23,856 nucleotides of DNA from an uncultured Planctomycetaceae bacterium. GTDB lineage: Bacteria; Planctomycetota; Planctomycetia; Pirellulales; Pirellulaceae. The stretch is taken from the NCBI GenBank assembly GCA_903927685.1, contig CAIYOB010000124.1, positions 1 through 23,856 of the forward strand, read 5' to 3'. Below, in pieces: positions 1 to 11,135 of this stretch. How positions within the stretch are numbered: position 1 is the stretch's first letter; each line of letters opens with the position of its first letter. The notes below the pieces were generated by a model. It was not told the DNA's origin, made no database searches, and was given only the letters and a program-made list of their open reading frames with translations. Made by a program: the position numbers and the translations under genes.

Positions 1-1
1 T

Positions 2-145
2 CCGGAGTTCGCCGGGTTGCGGGCGGACGCCAAATTCACCGCGGCCTTGCAGACGGCGTCCAAGGTGCCCGAGTCGGCCTGCAGCGGCGGCAGCAGTTGC
101 GCCACCTGTCCGATGCGCGGCAAGTGCGCATCCTCGGCGAATTAG
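2..145 (+). CDS. Hypothetical protein, C-terminal fragment with Cys-rich tail
   Basis: This is an open frame entering from the left edge and ending at TAG (143-145). Only the last 47 residues are visible. They begin with an alanine-rich stretch that could be helical and finish with a cysteine-rich tail of pattern C-x5-C-x2-C-x4-C close to the end. That spacing could ligate an Fe-S cluster or another metal. I do not recognise the family. The next gene, a membrane polyferredoxin, starts 12 bases downstream with a ribosome-binding-like AGAGG just after this stop codon. The two are therefore probably co-transcribed, and a redox or metal role would fit, but this rests on context only. The frame is preferred over the overlapping frame at 97-546 because that one lies inside the well-supported polyferredoxin gene. 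Confidence 0.55.
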   Translation, partial: PEFAGLRADAKFTAALQTASKVPESACSGGSSCATCPMRGKCASSAN

Positions 146-157
146 AGGCTGGTCGCC

Positions 158-1345
158 ATGACACGGATGCGGCGAGTCGTCCAATTCGGCTTCCTCCTGC
201 TGGTGCTGGTCGGCGTCTACGTCGTCGGCGGGCACTGCGAGCGATGGTGCCCGTTCGGGGGCGTCGAGGCGTTGTACACGTACGTTCACGAAGGGAACCT
301 GGTCTGTTCGCTGGGGACGGCCAACTTTTTCATCCTGGGCGGCGTGTTAGCCATGACGCTGTTGATGCGGCGGGCGTTGTGCGGGTATGCCTGCCCGATT
401 GGCACGCTGTCCGAGTGGCTGCACGCCGCCGCCCGCCGGCTCCGCTTGCCGGAAGTCCGCGTCCCGGGGTGGCTGGATCGCCGCCTGGCCTGGCTGAAGT
501 ACGGCCTGCTAGCCGCGATCCTCTGGTTTACCTGGCGGACCGGTGAGCTGATCTTCCGGGGCTTTGATCCGTGCTACGCGCTGATCAGCCGGCATGGCGA
601 AGACATCACCGTCTGGACCTACGTCGCCGCCGCGGCGGTGGCGATCGGTTCGCTGTTCCTGATGCTGCCCTTTTGCCGCTGGCTGTGCCCGCTGGCGGCC
701 GTGCTGAATCCTCTCTCGCGGTTTGCGTTGGGGCGGGTCCGGCGTGACGCCCAGTCCTGCCGCGATTGCGGCGTGTGCGCCAAGCGATGTCCGGTGGGCA
801 TTCCGGTCGATCAAGTGGCGCAAGTCACTCACGCCCGCTGCATCGCCTGCCTGCAGTGCGTGGCCAGTTGCCCGCATCGTCAGACGCGTCCGCTGACTTG
901 GGGGCCGCCCCAACGCTGGCGGACCGCCTGGCCGCAATTCGCCATCGTGTTGACCGTGCTGTTATGCACGTCGGCCGCCGTTGCGGCGTCCTACCTGTTC
1001 CCCTTGCCGTCGTTCATCAAGACGCGCGGCGCAGCGCCGGCGGAGGTGGCCGAAGTCGCGTTGCGGGTCAGCAACCTGGCTTGCCGCGGGAACGCCAATC
1101 TGCTGTGCTATTTCCTGGAGCGGGACGACATGTTCGCGGTGCCGGGTTACCTGAAGATCGAGGCTTGGCCCGGTCCAGGGTCAGCCCGGGTCCGCGTGAC
1201 GTACGATCGAACCCGGGCCGACGAGGCCCAGGTCCGTCAGGCCATTGTCGAACCGTACTACGAAATCGCCAACCAGCGCTGGCGGATGTCGCCCTTTGCC
1301 GTCGAGGGCTACGATCCGCTGGCGGAGATCCCTGGAGCGCCGTAA
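158..1345 (+). CDS. NapH/NosR-type membrane 4Fe-4S polyferredoxin with C-terminal HMA-like domain
   Basis: This is a 395-residue inner-membrane iron-sulfur protein of the NapH/NosR/CcoG polyferredoxin group, which pass electrons between the quinone pool or cytoplasm and periplasmic or membrane partners. About five hydrophobic segments are visible, near residues 8-25, 53-72, 113-130, 150-172 and 260-285. Three C-x3-CP motifs sit at membrane edges (C27/C31, C75/C79, C173/C177). Two classical 4Fe-4S ferredoxin motifs follow (C201, C204, C207, C211 and C228, C231, C234, C238). After the last membrane segment comes a soluble domain (about residues 297-385) whose strand/helix rhythm resembles a heavy-metal-associated ferredoxin-like fold. 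Its two cysteines are spaced C309-x7-C317 rather than CxxC. The ATG at 158 follows AGAGG at a suitable distance. It is downstream of a Cys-tailed protein and 6 bases upstream of a CYTH gene. The exact electron donor and acceptor cannot be told. Confidence 0.85.
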   Translation: MTRMRRVVQFGFLLLVLVGVYVVGGHCERWCPFGGVEALYTYVHEGNLVCSLGTANFFILGGVLAMTLLMRRALCGYACPIGTLSEWLHAAARRLRLPEVRVPGWLDRRLAWLKYGLLAAILWFTWRTGELIFRGFDPCYALISRHGEDITVWTYVAAAAVAIGSLFLMLPFCRWLCPLAAVLNPLSRFALGRVRRDAQSCRDCGVCAKRCPVGIPVDQVAQVTHARCIACLQCVASCPHRQTRPLTWGPPQRWRTAWPQFAIVLTVLLCTSAAVAASYLFPLPSFIKTRGAAPAEVAEVALRVSNLACRGNANLLCYFLERDDMFAVPGYLKIEAWPGPGSARVRVTYDRTRADEAQVRQAIVEPYYEIANQRWRMSPFAVEGYDPLAEIPGAP

Positions 1346-1351
1346 AGCACC

Positions 1352-1861
1352 ATGCCCCAGAACATCGAACTCAAGGCCCGCTTGGCCTCGCTGGACAACG
1401 CCCGCGGGGTGGCTCAAGCGTTGGCCACCCAGCAGTTGGAAGACCAGCACCAGGTCGATACCTACTTCTCCTGCCGTCACGGACGATTGAAGCTGCGGGA
1501 GATCACCGGGTTGCGCAATGAACTGATCTGGTACGAGCGGCCGGATCAGCAGCACGCCAAAGCGTCCCGGTATCACGTCGTCCCGATCGAGGACGCCGCC
1601 GGGCTGAAACAAGCCTTGACCCTGGCCTCGGGCATCCGTTGCATTGTGGAAAAGTATCGCGAAATCTACCTGGTTGACAACGTCCGCATCCACCTGGACC
1701 GCGTCGTCGACCTGGGCGAGTTCCTGGAATTCGAGGCGGTGCTCGGCCCCGACGTCGATGCCGACCGCGGGCATGCTCAAGTGGCCTTCCTCCGCGACCG
1801 GTTTCAGATCGCCGACGCCGACCTGTTGACCGGATCGTATTCCGACCTGCTGGGGGCGTAG
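1352..1861 (+). CDS. CYTH domain protein, class IV adenylate cyclase-like
   Basis: This is a 169-residue single-domain protein of the CYTH superfamily (CyaB-type adenylate cyclases, thiamine triphosphatases and inorganic triphosphatases), which bind triphosphates inside an eight-strand tunnel using metal ions. The opening strand carries N4-I-E-L-K-A9, the usual bacterial CyaB-like form of the ExExK signature. Next come an HQVDTYF strand, a GRLKLREI strand, a WYERPD strand with a conserved arginine, a VEKYREIY strand, and acidic residues near the end of the tunnel (DLGEFLEFEAV). All of these are in the family order, and the length is typical of a single-domain CYTH protein. Six bases separate it from the polyferredoxin stop, so it is probably the last gene of that operon. 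Whether it makes cAMP or hydrolyses a triphosphate cannot be decided from sequence. Confidence 0.82.
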   Translation: MPQNIELKARLASLDNARGVAQALATQQLEDQHQVDTYFSCRHGRLKLREITGLRNELIWYERPDQQHAKASRYHVVPIEDAAGLKQALTLASGIRCIVEKYREIYLVDNVRIHLDRVVDLGEFLEFEAVLGPDVDADRGHAQVAFLRDRFQIADADLLTGSYSDLLGA

Positions 1862-1922
1862 GCAGGGCCGGCGTGTGGGCCGAGGACCGCACGCATCTCT
1901 CCCGCTGACGGGCGTTTCGAGC

Positions 1923-1928
1923 TATACT
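1923..1928 (+). promoter_or_regulatory. Candidate -10 element upstream of the protease gene
   Basis: TATACT matches the bacterial -10 consensus at five of six bases, in the 120-base gap after the CYTH gene. It would place a start near 1935, giving a leader of about 47 bases before the ATG at 1982. No convincing -35 lies at the usual distance, so support is weak. Confidence 0.35.
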
Positions 1929-1981
1929 GTTGGCGATCTGGCCCCTCCTGCTTGCCGTCCCTTATTCGCGGATCGCTGACG

Positions 1982-3214
1982 ATGTCCGTACGCGTGCTCC
2001 GTTACCTTGCCGTCTGTGTCTGGCTGGGCGTCGGCCTGATACTCTGGTTCCGCTGTTACCGTGAGCCGCCGCCGCCCGCGGAGGAGACGGACGAGATCGA
2101 CTTTTTTCAGGCTAGCGGGATCACGCAAGTGCAACTGGAGGGCTTCCTGGATGGCTTGGCGATCAGCGGCAATCTGCATGACATTCCGCTGAACATCACG
2201 CTGCAGAACGAGCAGGACGACTATCTGGCGGACAGCCGGGTCATCATCCGCTGGGAGGGCGGCGAACAGCGACTGCTGGTCGGCAAGTCGTCGGTGATCC
2301 AGTTCCTGCTCGACAAGCAGAAGGTGCCCGGACTGCGGCTGATCGTCCCCCGCGGCTTCACGCGACTGAAACAGAAGACGATTCCGCTGGGAACGGCGTA
2401 TGCGCCCGAAGGCACGCTGGATCTGACCGGACTGAACTACGAAGTGCATTGGGACGGCCGGATCAACAGCGAACTGAATCGCGGGCTGCAGCGCATGAAA
2501 GCGCTGGGCGAGTGCCTGGACGACCGGCTGGTGCGGCAGCAGTTGCGACGCAGGTCTTTTCCCATAACGCTGCCGGAACCGCCCACCGAAGAGCTGACGC
2601 CGGCCGAGATCTACCAGCGGCGGCGCGACGCCGTCGTGATCGTCGGCACGCTGTTCGGCGACGGAAACTACACGGTCGCGTCGGGGGTGATCGTAGCCCC
2701 GGACGGAGTCGTGGCGACGGCCTATCACGTACTGGACAAGCCGCCTCCGGTCTTGGCCCGCGGCGTAATGTTGCACAGCGGCCAGGTGTACGCCGTCCGG
2801 GAGGTCCTGGCGGCGGACAAGCCCGGGGATGTGGCCTTGCTGCGGATCGACGCCAGCAAGCTACCGGCCGCCCCGGTCTCTCACGGCGATCCCCAGGGCG
2901 CGCCGGTGACCGTGATCTCGCATCCGTCCTCCAATTTTTTCAGCGTGACGCAAGGCATCCTGAGCCGATATTTTGCCGTGACCTCGTACGGCGAACTGTC
3001 CGTCCGCATGTCCGTGACCGCCGATTTCGCCGACGGTTCCAGCGGCGGTCCGATTTTCAACTCGCGGGGCGCCGTCACGGGGCTGGTGTCGGCCACGGAT
3101 GCCTTTGGCGACCAGATGGTCCGCCGCACGGCCGCACCCGCAAGCCTCCTCCGGCGACTGGCCGGTGCGCCCGCCGCGTCAGCTGCCGCCCCCGGCAATG
3201 CTCCCCCGGAGTAA
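1982..3214 (+). CDS. Membrane-anchored trypsin-like serine protease (S1/HtrA-like) with novel N-terminal domain
   Basis: This is a 410-residue exported protease. The N-terminus is a short basic stretch and one hydrophobic segment (about residues 5-23), then a proline/acid-rich linker, consistent with a signal anchor. Residues about 45-205 form a mixed strand/helix domain I do not recognise. From about residue 220 a chymotrypsin-fold protease begins. It has His249 in an AYHV context, Asp283 in GDVALLRI and Ser354 in GSSGGP, so the full catalytic triad is present. No PDZ domain follows. The protein ends in an Ala/Pro-rich tail, unlike classical DegP or DegS. I chose ATG 1982 over the TTG at 1952 because it puts the basic-hydrophobic signal at the terminus and is the only ATG. 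The gap before it holds a TATACT box. The likely role is cleavage of envelope or extracytoplasmic proteins. The substrate is unknown. Confidence 0.82.
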   Translation: MSVRVLRYLAVCVWLGVGLILWFRCYREPPPPAEETDEIDFFQASGITQVQLEGFLDGLAISGNLHDIPLNITLQNEQDDYLADSRVIIRWEGGEQRLLVGKSSVIQFLLDKQKVPGLRLIVPRGFTRLKQKTIPLGTAYAPEGTLDLTGLNYEVHWDGRINSELNRGLQRMKALGECLDDRLVRQQLRRRSFPITLPEPPTEELTPAEIYQRRRDAVVIVGTLFGDGNYTVASGVIVAPDGVVATAYHVLDKPPPVLARGVMLHSGQVYAVREVLAADKPGDVALLRIDASKLPAAPVSHGDPQGAPVTVISHPSSNFFSVTQGILSRYFAVTSYGELSVRMSVTADFADGSSGGPIFNSRGAVTGLVSATDAFGDQMVRRTAAPASLLRRLAGAPAASAAAPGNAPPE

Positions 3215-3321
3215 ACATCCCGGCAGCGGTAGATTTGATCGGGACGGGAGTTGGGAAGGGAAACGCTTTTTGGTAAGCTCATTCATCCAACGAGTCTCCC
3301 GCTAACTTCAGGAATCTATCG

Positions 3322-4194
3322 ATGCATCCCTTGATCGAATCGCTGTTGTCCGAGGGGCCCGTCCTGACCGACGGGGCTTGGGGCACCCAGATGCAAGCCC
3401 GTGGGCTGTCCGTGGGCGGCTGTCCCGACGAATGGAACCTGTCGCGACCGGACATCGTCGAGGAGATCCCTCGCGCGTATGTCGAAGCCGGCAGCCGAAT
3501 CATCTTGACCAACACATTCCGGTCGAATCGCGTCACCCTCGCTGACTACGCCTTGGCGGACCAGACCGAGGCCATCAACCGAGCCGGAGCGGAGATTTCG
3601 CGTCGAGCCGCCGGCGACCGGGCCTACGTTTTCGCTTCGCTCGGCCCGAGCGGCAAGATGCTGATGATGGGCGAAGTCAGCGAGGAGCAGTTGCTGGACG
3701 CGTTTGCCGAGCAGGCTCGGGCGCTGGCCGCCGGAGGGGCCCACGGCCTGGTCATCGAGACCATGGGCGACGTGGCCGAAGCCAGGCTGGCGGTGCAGGG
3801 CGCCAAGACGTCGGGGCTGCCCGTGGTGGCGTGCATGTGCTTCGATTCGGGAGCCCAGCTGGACCGGACGCTGATGGGCACCACGCCCGAGCAGGCCGCC
3901 GGGGAACTGGCCGCGGCCGGAGCGGATGTGGTCGGCGCCAACTGTGGGCAAGGCATTGCCGGGTACGTCGAGATCTGCCGGCGGCTGCGGGCCGCGACCG
4001 ACCGGCCGATCTGGGTCAAGCCCAACGCCGGAATCCCGGAACTGGTGAATGACGTCCCCGTGTGGAAGACGCCGCCGGAGGAGTTTGGCCGCTATGGTCC
4101 AGCCCTGCTCGAGGCCGGGGCCAGCTTCCTGGGCGGCTGCTGCGGCACAGCGCCCGACTTCATTCGAGCCCTGCGCGACGCGATTCGAGGTTGA
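3322..4194 (+). CDS. Homocysteine S-methyltransferase family protein
   Basis: This is a 290-residue (beta/alpha)8-barrel enzyme of the homocysteine S-methyltransferase family (BHMT, MmuM and the N-terminal module of MetH), which use a zinc-bound homocysteine thiolate to accept a methyl group and form methionine. The start carries the DGAWGTQMQ motif. The zinc ligands are all present: Cys208 in GANCG and the Cys273-Cys274 pair in GGCCGT. The length equals a single barrel, with no cobalamin or folate modules. The methyl donor (betaine, S-methylmethionine or another) cannot be assigned. The ATG is preceded by AGGA, and a weak TTGGGA / 17 bases / TAAGCT pair lies at 3251-3279. The 3' end overlaps the convergent esterase gene by 35 bases. 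No other methionine gene is adjacent, so it is probably transcribed alone. Confidence 0.87.
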   Translation: MHPLIESLLSEGPVLTDGAWGTQMQARGLSVGGCPDEWNLSRPDIVEEIPRAYVEAGSRIILTNTFRSNRVTLADYALADQTEAINRAGAEISRRAAGDRAYVFASLGPSGKMLMMGEVSEEQLLDAFAEQARALAAGGAHGLVIETMGDVAEARLAVQGAKTSGLPVVACMCFDSGAQLDRTLMGTTPEQAAGELAAAGADVVGANCGQGIAGYVEICRRLRAATDRPIWVKPNAGIPELVNDVPVWKTPPEEFGRYGPALLEAGASFLGGCCGTAPDFIRALRDAIRG

Positions 4195-5047
4195 CCGTCG
4201 CCAACACGCGTTGCACGACGAATTCGTACGCCCGGACGGTGTCGTCATAGTCCGTGGCGTGCCCGCCGTCGGCGCGGTGCAGCAGGAGCAGGGCGGGATG
4301 CGTCGCTTCCAACTGCCGGGCCAGTCGCAGCACGCTGTCGGGCGGGACCAGTTTGTCCTGGCCTCCGGTGGTCAGGGCGATGGGCATCGTCAGCCGAGCG
4401 GCGGCGAACTCCGGGCTGCGCCGGCGGTACTCGTCGGGCCGTTCCGCTTTCGTCCCGCCGTACCAGCGGCAGATGGAGTCCTGGAAACGATCGTATTCGA
4501 CCATGTTCGCCGTGCCGTTCTGGCTGACGACGCCGTCCACCAATTCCGGATGCAAGGCGGCGAAGATCAGGGCGCTGGTGCCGCCCATCGAGCCGCCGCC
4601 GAGCACGACCTTGCCGATCCGGTGCCGCTGGCGGACCTCGCCGAGGATCTGGACCAGGTCCGCTTCGGCGGCCGGGCCCATCCAGGAATCCGGAGCGCGG
4701 TAATCCGGCGACAGGAAGATCATGCCGTGCTTCAAGGCGACGTCCCGCGCCCCCCGGCACTCGCCGCGATCCTGCCGGACGTACTGCCAGCGGTCGGAGC
4801 CGTGCCCGTGCAGCACGACCAGCAGCGGAACTTCTCGGGTGGCAGCAAACGGTTCCGGCAGCAGTTCGACGTACCGCTGGGGCGACCCGTCGGCGGCCGA
4901 GCGGAATTCCAAGTCTCGAGGCGGGCTCCAACGCTCCGCCGCATCCGGCGAGCCGACCCACAGGCTGAGGAGGGCCGCCAGGCACAGGCACGAGGCGGGA
5001 ATGCGGCGAGCCCATCGGCTCGCCGCGGCGGCTGGGAAAGCGGACAT
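4160..5047 (-). CDS. Secreted alpha/beta-hydrolase (esterase / PHB depolymerase-like)
   Basis: This is a 295-residue alpha/beta-hydrolase with an N-terminal Sec-type signal: arginines near residues 11-15, a hydrophobic core at about 16-32 and small residues near 33-37 for cleavage. The catalytic set is visible. The nucleophile Ser153 sits in GGGSMGG, the acid Asp231 in GGQDKLVPP, and His263 in GGHATDY. An LHGHGSD segment supplies the oxyanion region. This order fits the esterase/feruloyl esterase/polyhydroxybutyrate depolymerase-like group (COG3509/COG0400 style). In planctomycetes such proteins often deacylate plant or algal polysaccharides, but the substrate is not visible here. It starts 26 bases after the DUF1501 stop, so it is likely the last gene of the long minus-strand run. 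AAGGA precedes the ATG. Its stop lies inside the convergent methyltransferase gene. Confidence 0.83.
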   Translation of the reverse strand: MSAFPAAAASRWARRIPASCLCLAALLSLWVGSPDAAERWSPPRDLEFRSAADGSPQRYVELLPEPFAATREVPLLVVLHGHGSDRWQYVRQDRGECRGARDVALKHGMIFLSPDYRAPDSWMGPAAEADLVQILGEVRQRHRIGKVVLGGGSMGGTSALIFAALHPELVDGVVSQNGTANMVEYDRFQDSICRWYGGTKAERPDEYRRRSPEFAAARLTMPIALTTGGQDKLVPPDSVLRLARQLEATHPALLLLHRADGGHATDYDDTVRAYEFVVQRVLATVNLESRRAGLE

Positions 5048-5073
5048 GTTCTCGATCCTTATCTCACATCCGG

Positions 5074-6522
5074 CTACGCCAGCAATTCCTTGACGATTTG
5101 GCCGTGGACGTCGGTCAAGCGATAGTCGCGGCCTTGGAAGCGGAACGTCAGGCGTTCATGGTTAAAGCCCAGCAGGTGCAGGATCGTGGCCTGCAAGTCA
5201 TGCACGTGGACTTTGTCGCGTGTGATCGAGAACCCCAATTCGTCGGTTTCCCCATAGCTGAAACCGGGTTTGGCGCCGCCGCCGGCCAGCCACATCGTAT
5301 AGCAGTCGGGGTAGTGATCGCGGCCCAGGATATTGCTGCCCGCCGTGCGGCCTTCGCGGAACGGCGTCCGGCCAAACTCGCCGCCCCAGATAATCAGCGT
5401 CTCATCCAGCATCCCCCGCTCTTTCAAGTCGCGAATCAAGGCCGCCACGGGCTTGTCCATGGTGGCACACTTCCGAGTCAAGCCGTCCCGGATATCCTCG
5501 CCCGGCCCGGTGCCGTGGAAGTCCCAACCCCAGTCGAACAGCTGCACGTAGCGGACCCCGTTTTCGGCCAGGCGGCGGGCCAGTAAGCAGTTGTTGGCAA
5601 AGCTGGAAGCCCCCGGTTGAGCCCCGTACGCTTCCAGCGTCTGCGGCGATTCGCGCGAGATGTCCATGACCTCCGGCACAGAAACCTGCATGCGGAAGGC
5701 CAGTTCGTACTGGGCGATGCGCGTGAGCGTCTCGGGGTGACCGAGTTCCCGACCCTGGACTTCGTTCAAGTCACGGAGCGCGTCCAGACTCATCCGCCGC
5801 GCGTCCCGGTCCAGGCCCTTGGGGTCGGAAACGTACAGCACCGGATCGCCTTGCGAGCGGCATTGGACGCCCTGGTACACCGAGGGCAGGAACCCGCTGC
5901 CGAATGAGTTCTTGCCGCCGTTGGGTTGCACGCCGCTGGAGATTAAGACCACAAAGCCGGGCAAGTTCTCGTTCTCCGAGCCCAGTCCGTAGGTGACCCA
6001 AGCGCCCAGCGAGGGCCGCCCCGAACGCGGCGAACCCGTGTACATCAGCAGTTCGGCCGGCGCGTGATTGAATTGGTCCGTATTCATCGCGTGGATCACG
6101 CACATCTGGTCGGCGACCGTGTGCAGGTGCGGGATCGCGTCGGACATCCACAACCCGCCGGCGCCGTACTGGGCAAACTGCCGCGGCGTCCCGAGCAGCT
6201 TGGGAGTCCCGGAGGTAAAGGCAAACCGCTTGCCTTGCAGGAACTCGTCCGGGCACGGCTGGCCGTTCAGCTTGACCAGTTCGGGCTTCCAGTCAAACAG
6301 GTCCAGGTTGGGCGGCGAGCCGGTCAGGTGCAGGTAGATCACGCGTTTGGCCTTGGCGGCCAGCGGCGGCAACTTGGGGGCAAGCGGATTGACAATCTGC
6401 GGCGCGGCTGCCGAATCCCGCTCCAGCAAGGACGACAAGGCGATGGCGCCCAGACCGAGTTGCGATTGCCGGAGGAAATGCCGGCGCGTGACCAGTTGCA
6501 GGTGTTCCAGGTGCGGATGCAT
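5074..6522 (-). CDS. DUF1501 family protein with Tat signal
   Basis: This is a 482-residue DUF1501 (PF07394) protein, a family related to the alkaline phosphatase/sulfatase fold and greatly expanded in planctomycetes. The N-terminus holds a twin-arginine export signal (RRHFLRQ around residue 13 followed by a hydrophobic stretch), so the folded protein is exported. Family landmarks seen in order are the HLTGSPPNLDLFDWKP segment, the FNHAPAELLMYTGS stretch, LFDWGWDFHG, WGGEFGRTPF, and the C-terminal HVHDLQATILHLLG and RDYRLTDVHG motifs. Length is normal for the family. It starts 19 bases after the stop of the PSCyt1/DUF1549/DUF1553 gene, with AGGAG before the ATG. DUF1549/DUF1553 and DUF1501 genes are characteristically paired in planctomycetes. 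The biochemical activity of the family is not established. Confidence 0.9.
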   Translation of the reverse strand: MHPHLEHLQLVTRRHFLRQSQLGLGAIALSSLLERDSAAAPQIVNPLAPKLPPLAAKAKRVIYLHLTGSPPNLDLFDWKPELVKLNGQPCPDEFLQGKRFAFTSGTPKLLGTPRQFAQYGAGGLWMSDAIPHLHTVADQMCVIHAMNTDQFNHAPAELLMYTGSPRSGRPSLGAWVTYGLGSENENLPGFVVLISSGVQPNGGKNSFGSGFLPSVYQGVQCRSQGDPVLYVSDPKGLDRDARRMSLDALRDLNEVQGRELGHPETLTRIAQYELAFRMQVSVPEVMDISRESPQTLEAYGAQPGASSFANNCLLARRLAENGVRYVQLFDWGWDFHGTGPGEDIRDGLTRKCATMDKPVAALIRDLKERGMLDETLIIWGGEFGRTPFREGRTAGSNILGRDHYPDCYTMWLAGGGAKPGFSYGETDELGFSITRDKVHVHDLQATILHLLGFNHERLTFRFQGRDYRLTDVHGQIVKELLA

Positions 6523-6541
6523 GGGCTTCTCCTGACGCCAG

Positions 6542-10033
<3,492 letters not shown>

Positions 10034-10080
10034 CCCCAGTATCTCCCCGGCACGAACAGATTGACCGCCGTTTATGGGAA

Positions 10081-11094
10081 TTATGGCCGCAAACGACGGT
10101 CGGCATCAAGCCCGTAGAAACGCACCGCGTTGTCGTGCCACAGCTTGCGCTGGTCGGCCAGGGGCCGCGGAGCGACGATTTCCCGCAGGGTCAGCACCCA
10201 CTGACGATAGGTGGCGCCGCGCAGGCACACGGGCCAGTCGCCGCCAAACACGACGCGATCCGGGCCGAACGCGTCCAGGCAGTGGTTGATGATGGGAGCC
10301 AAGGCGTCGGCCATGCCCTGCGGCGGAGTGCGGGCAATGACACCGGAGATCTTGCCGATGACGTTCGGCAGTTTGGCAAACGCCTCGATATCCCGTTTCC
10401 AAGCATCAGGGTCGTGGCTGGGCTTCTGGCCGGCGACTGGGGCCGTAAAGGCATTGGGGTCCGCGTTGCCGCAGTGATCGAGAATGAACCGTGTGTCCGG
10501 GCAGCGTTGTGCCAGCGCGATCCCATCCCGCAGTTCGCCCGGCCGCAGGCACAGGTCAAAGCTCAACCCGGCGTCGCCCAGCAACCGGATGCCGCGCACG
10601 TACTCGTCACTCAGGCAATACCCGGCGGGCGTCCCGCCATGCAGGACCTGCCGCACGCCCTTGACGTAGGGACTGCCCTTGAACCGGGCGACGTACTCGG
10701 CAAACCCCTCTGCATTCGGCCGGCCGCCGATCACCGCGGCCACCGTCGGATACTGCTTGCTGCGGCACAAGCCGATCACGTGTTCCGCTTCGGTCACATG
10801 ATCCCGCGGATCGACATCCACTTCCATGTAGACGGCTTTGGCAACGTTCAAGCCGCGGGTGGCTTCCAGGTACTCGGGCATCGCGTTCCGGCGGTTCAGC
10901 AGATCGGGGGCGCCCTTCAGCCAGGGCGGCCGGACGACCTCGAGATCCCACAGGTGCTGGTGCGTGTCGACGATCGGCAATCCGGACGCCGAGGCGTCCT
11001 CGGCCGCCGGGCCGGTGCGAGCCAGCAGGCCCCCGGCCAGCATCCCCCCCGTGATTTCCCGGACGAATTGGCGACGTGAACGCGTGCCCGACAT
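10081..11094 (-). CDS. Tat-exported amidohydrolase (COG3618, L-fuconolactonase-like)
   Basis: This is a 337-residue TIM-barrel metallohydrolase of the amidohydrolase-2 group (PF04909), nearest in character to L-fuconolactonase and 2-pyrone-4,6-dicarboxylate lactonase-type enzymes (COG3618), which open sugar or aromatic lactones. The start carries a twin-arginine signal (SRRQFVRE at residues 6-13, then a Gly/Leu-rich stretch). The metal-binding pair is His45/His47 in VDTHQHLWD. ILDHCGN and FGGDWP near the C-terminus supply further active-site residues. The frame is open upstream to 11574, but that extension overlaps the neighbouring condensing-enzyme gene. ATG 11094 has a strong AGAGGAG seven bases upstream and gives the Tat signal, so it is the true start. 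It lies 41 bases after that gene and 47 bases before the PSCyt1 gene. The substrate is not determined. Confidence 0.86.
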   Translation of the reverse strand: MSGTRSRRQFVREITGGMLAGGLLARTGPAAEDASASGLPIVDTHQHLWDLEVVRPPWLKGAPDLLNRRNAMPEYLEATRGLNVAKAVYMEVDVDPRDHVTEAEHVIGLCRSKQYPTVAAVIGGRPNAEGFAEYVARFKGSPYVKGVRQVLHGGTPAGYCLSDEYVRGIRLLGDAGLSFDLCLRPGELRDGIALAQRCPDTRFILDHCGNADPNAFTAPVAGQKPSHDPDAWKRDIEAFAKLPNVIGKISGVIARTPPQGMADALAPIINHCLDAFGPDRVVFGGDWPVCLRGATYRQWVLTLREIVAPRPLADQRKLWHDNAVRFYGLDADRRLRP

Positions 11095-11135
11095 AAGGTT
11101 TCTCCTCTGAAGAGTTACTCGAGCCTGGCGTCGGC

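Noticed and set aside
4049..5125. 358-codon plus-strand frame
   Set aside because: It is a shadow of the secreted esterase, whose catalytic triad and signal peptide are clear on the minus strand.
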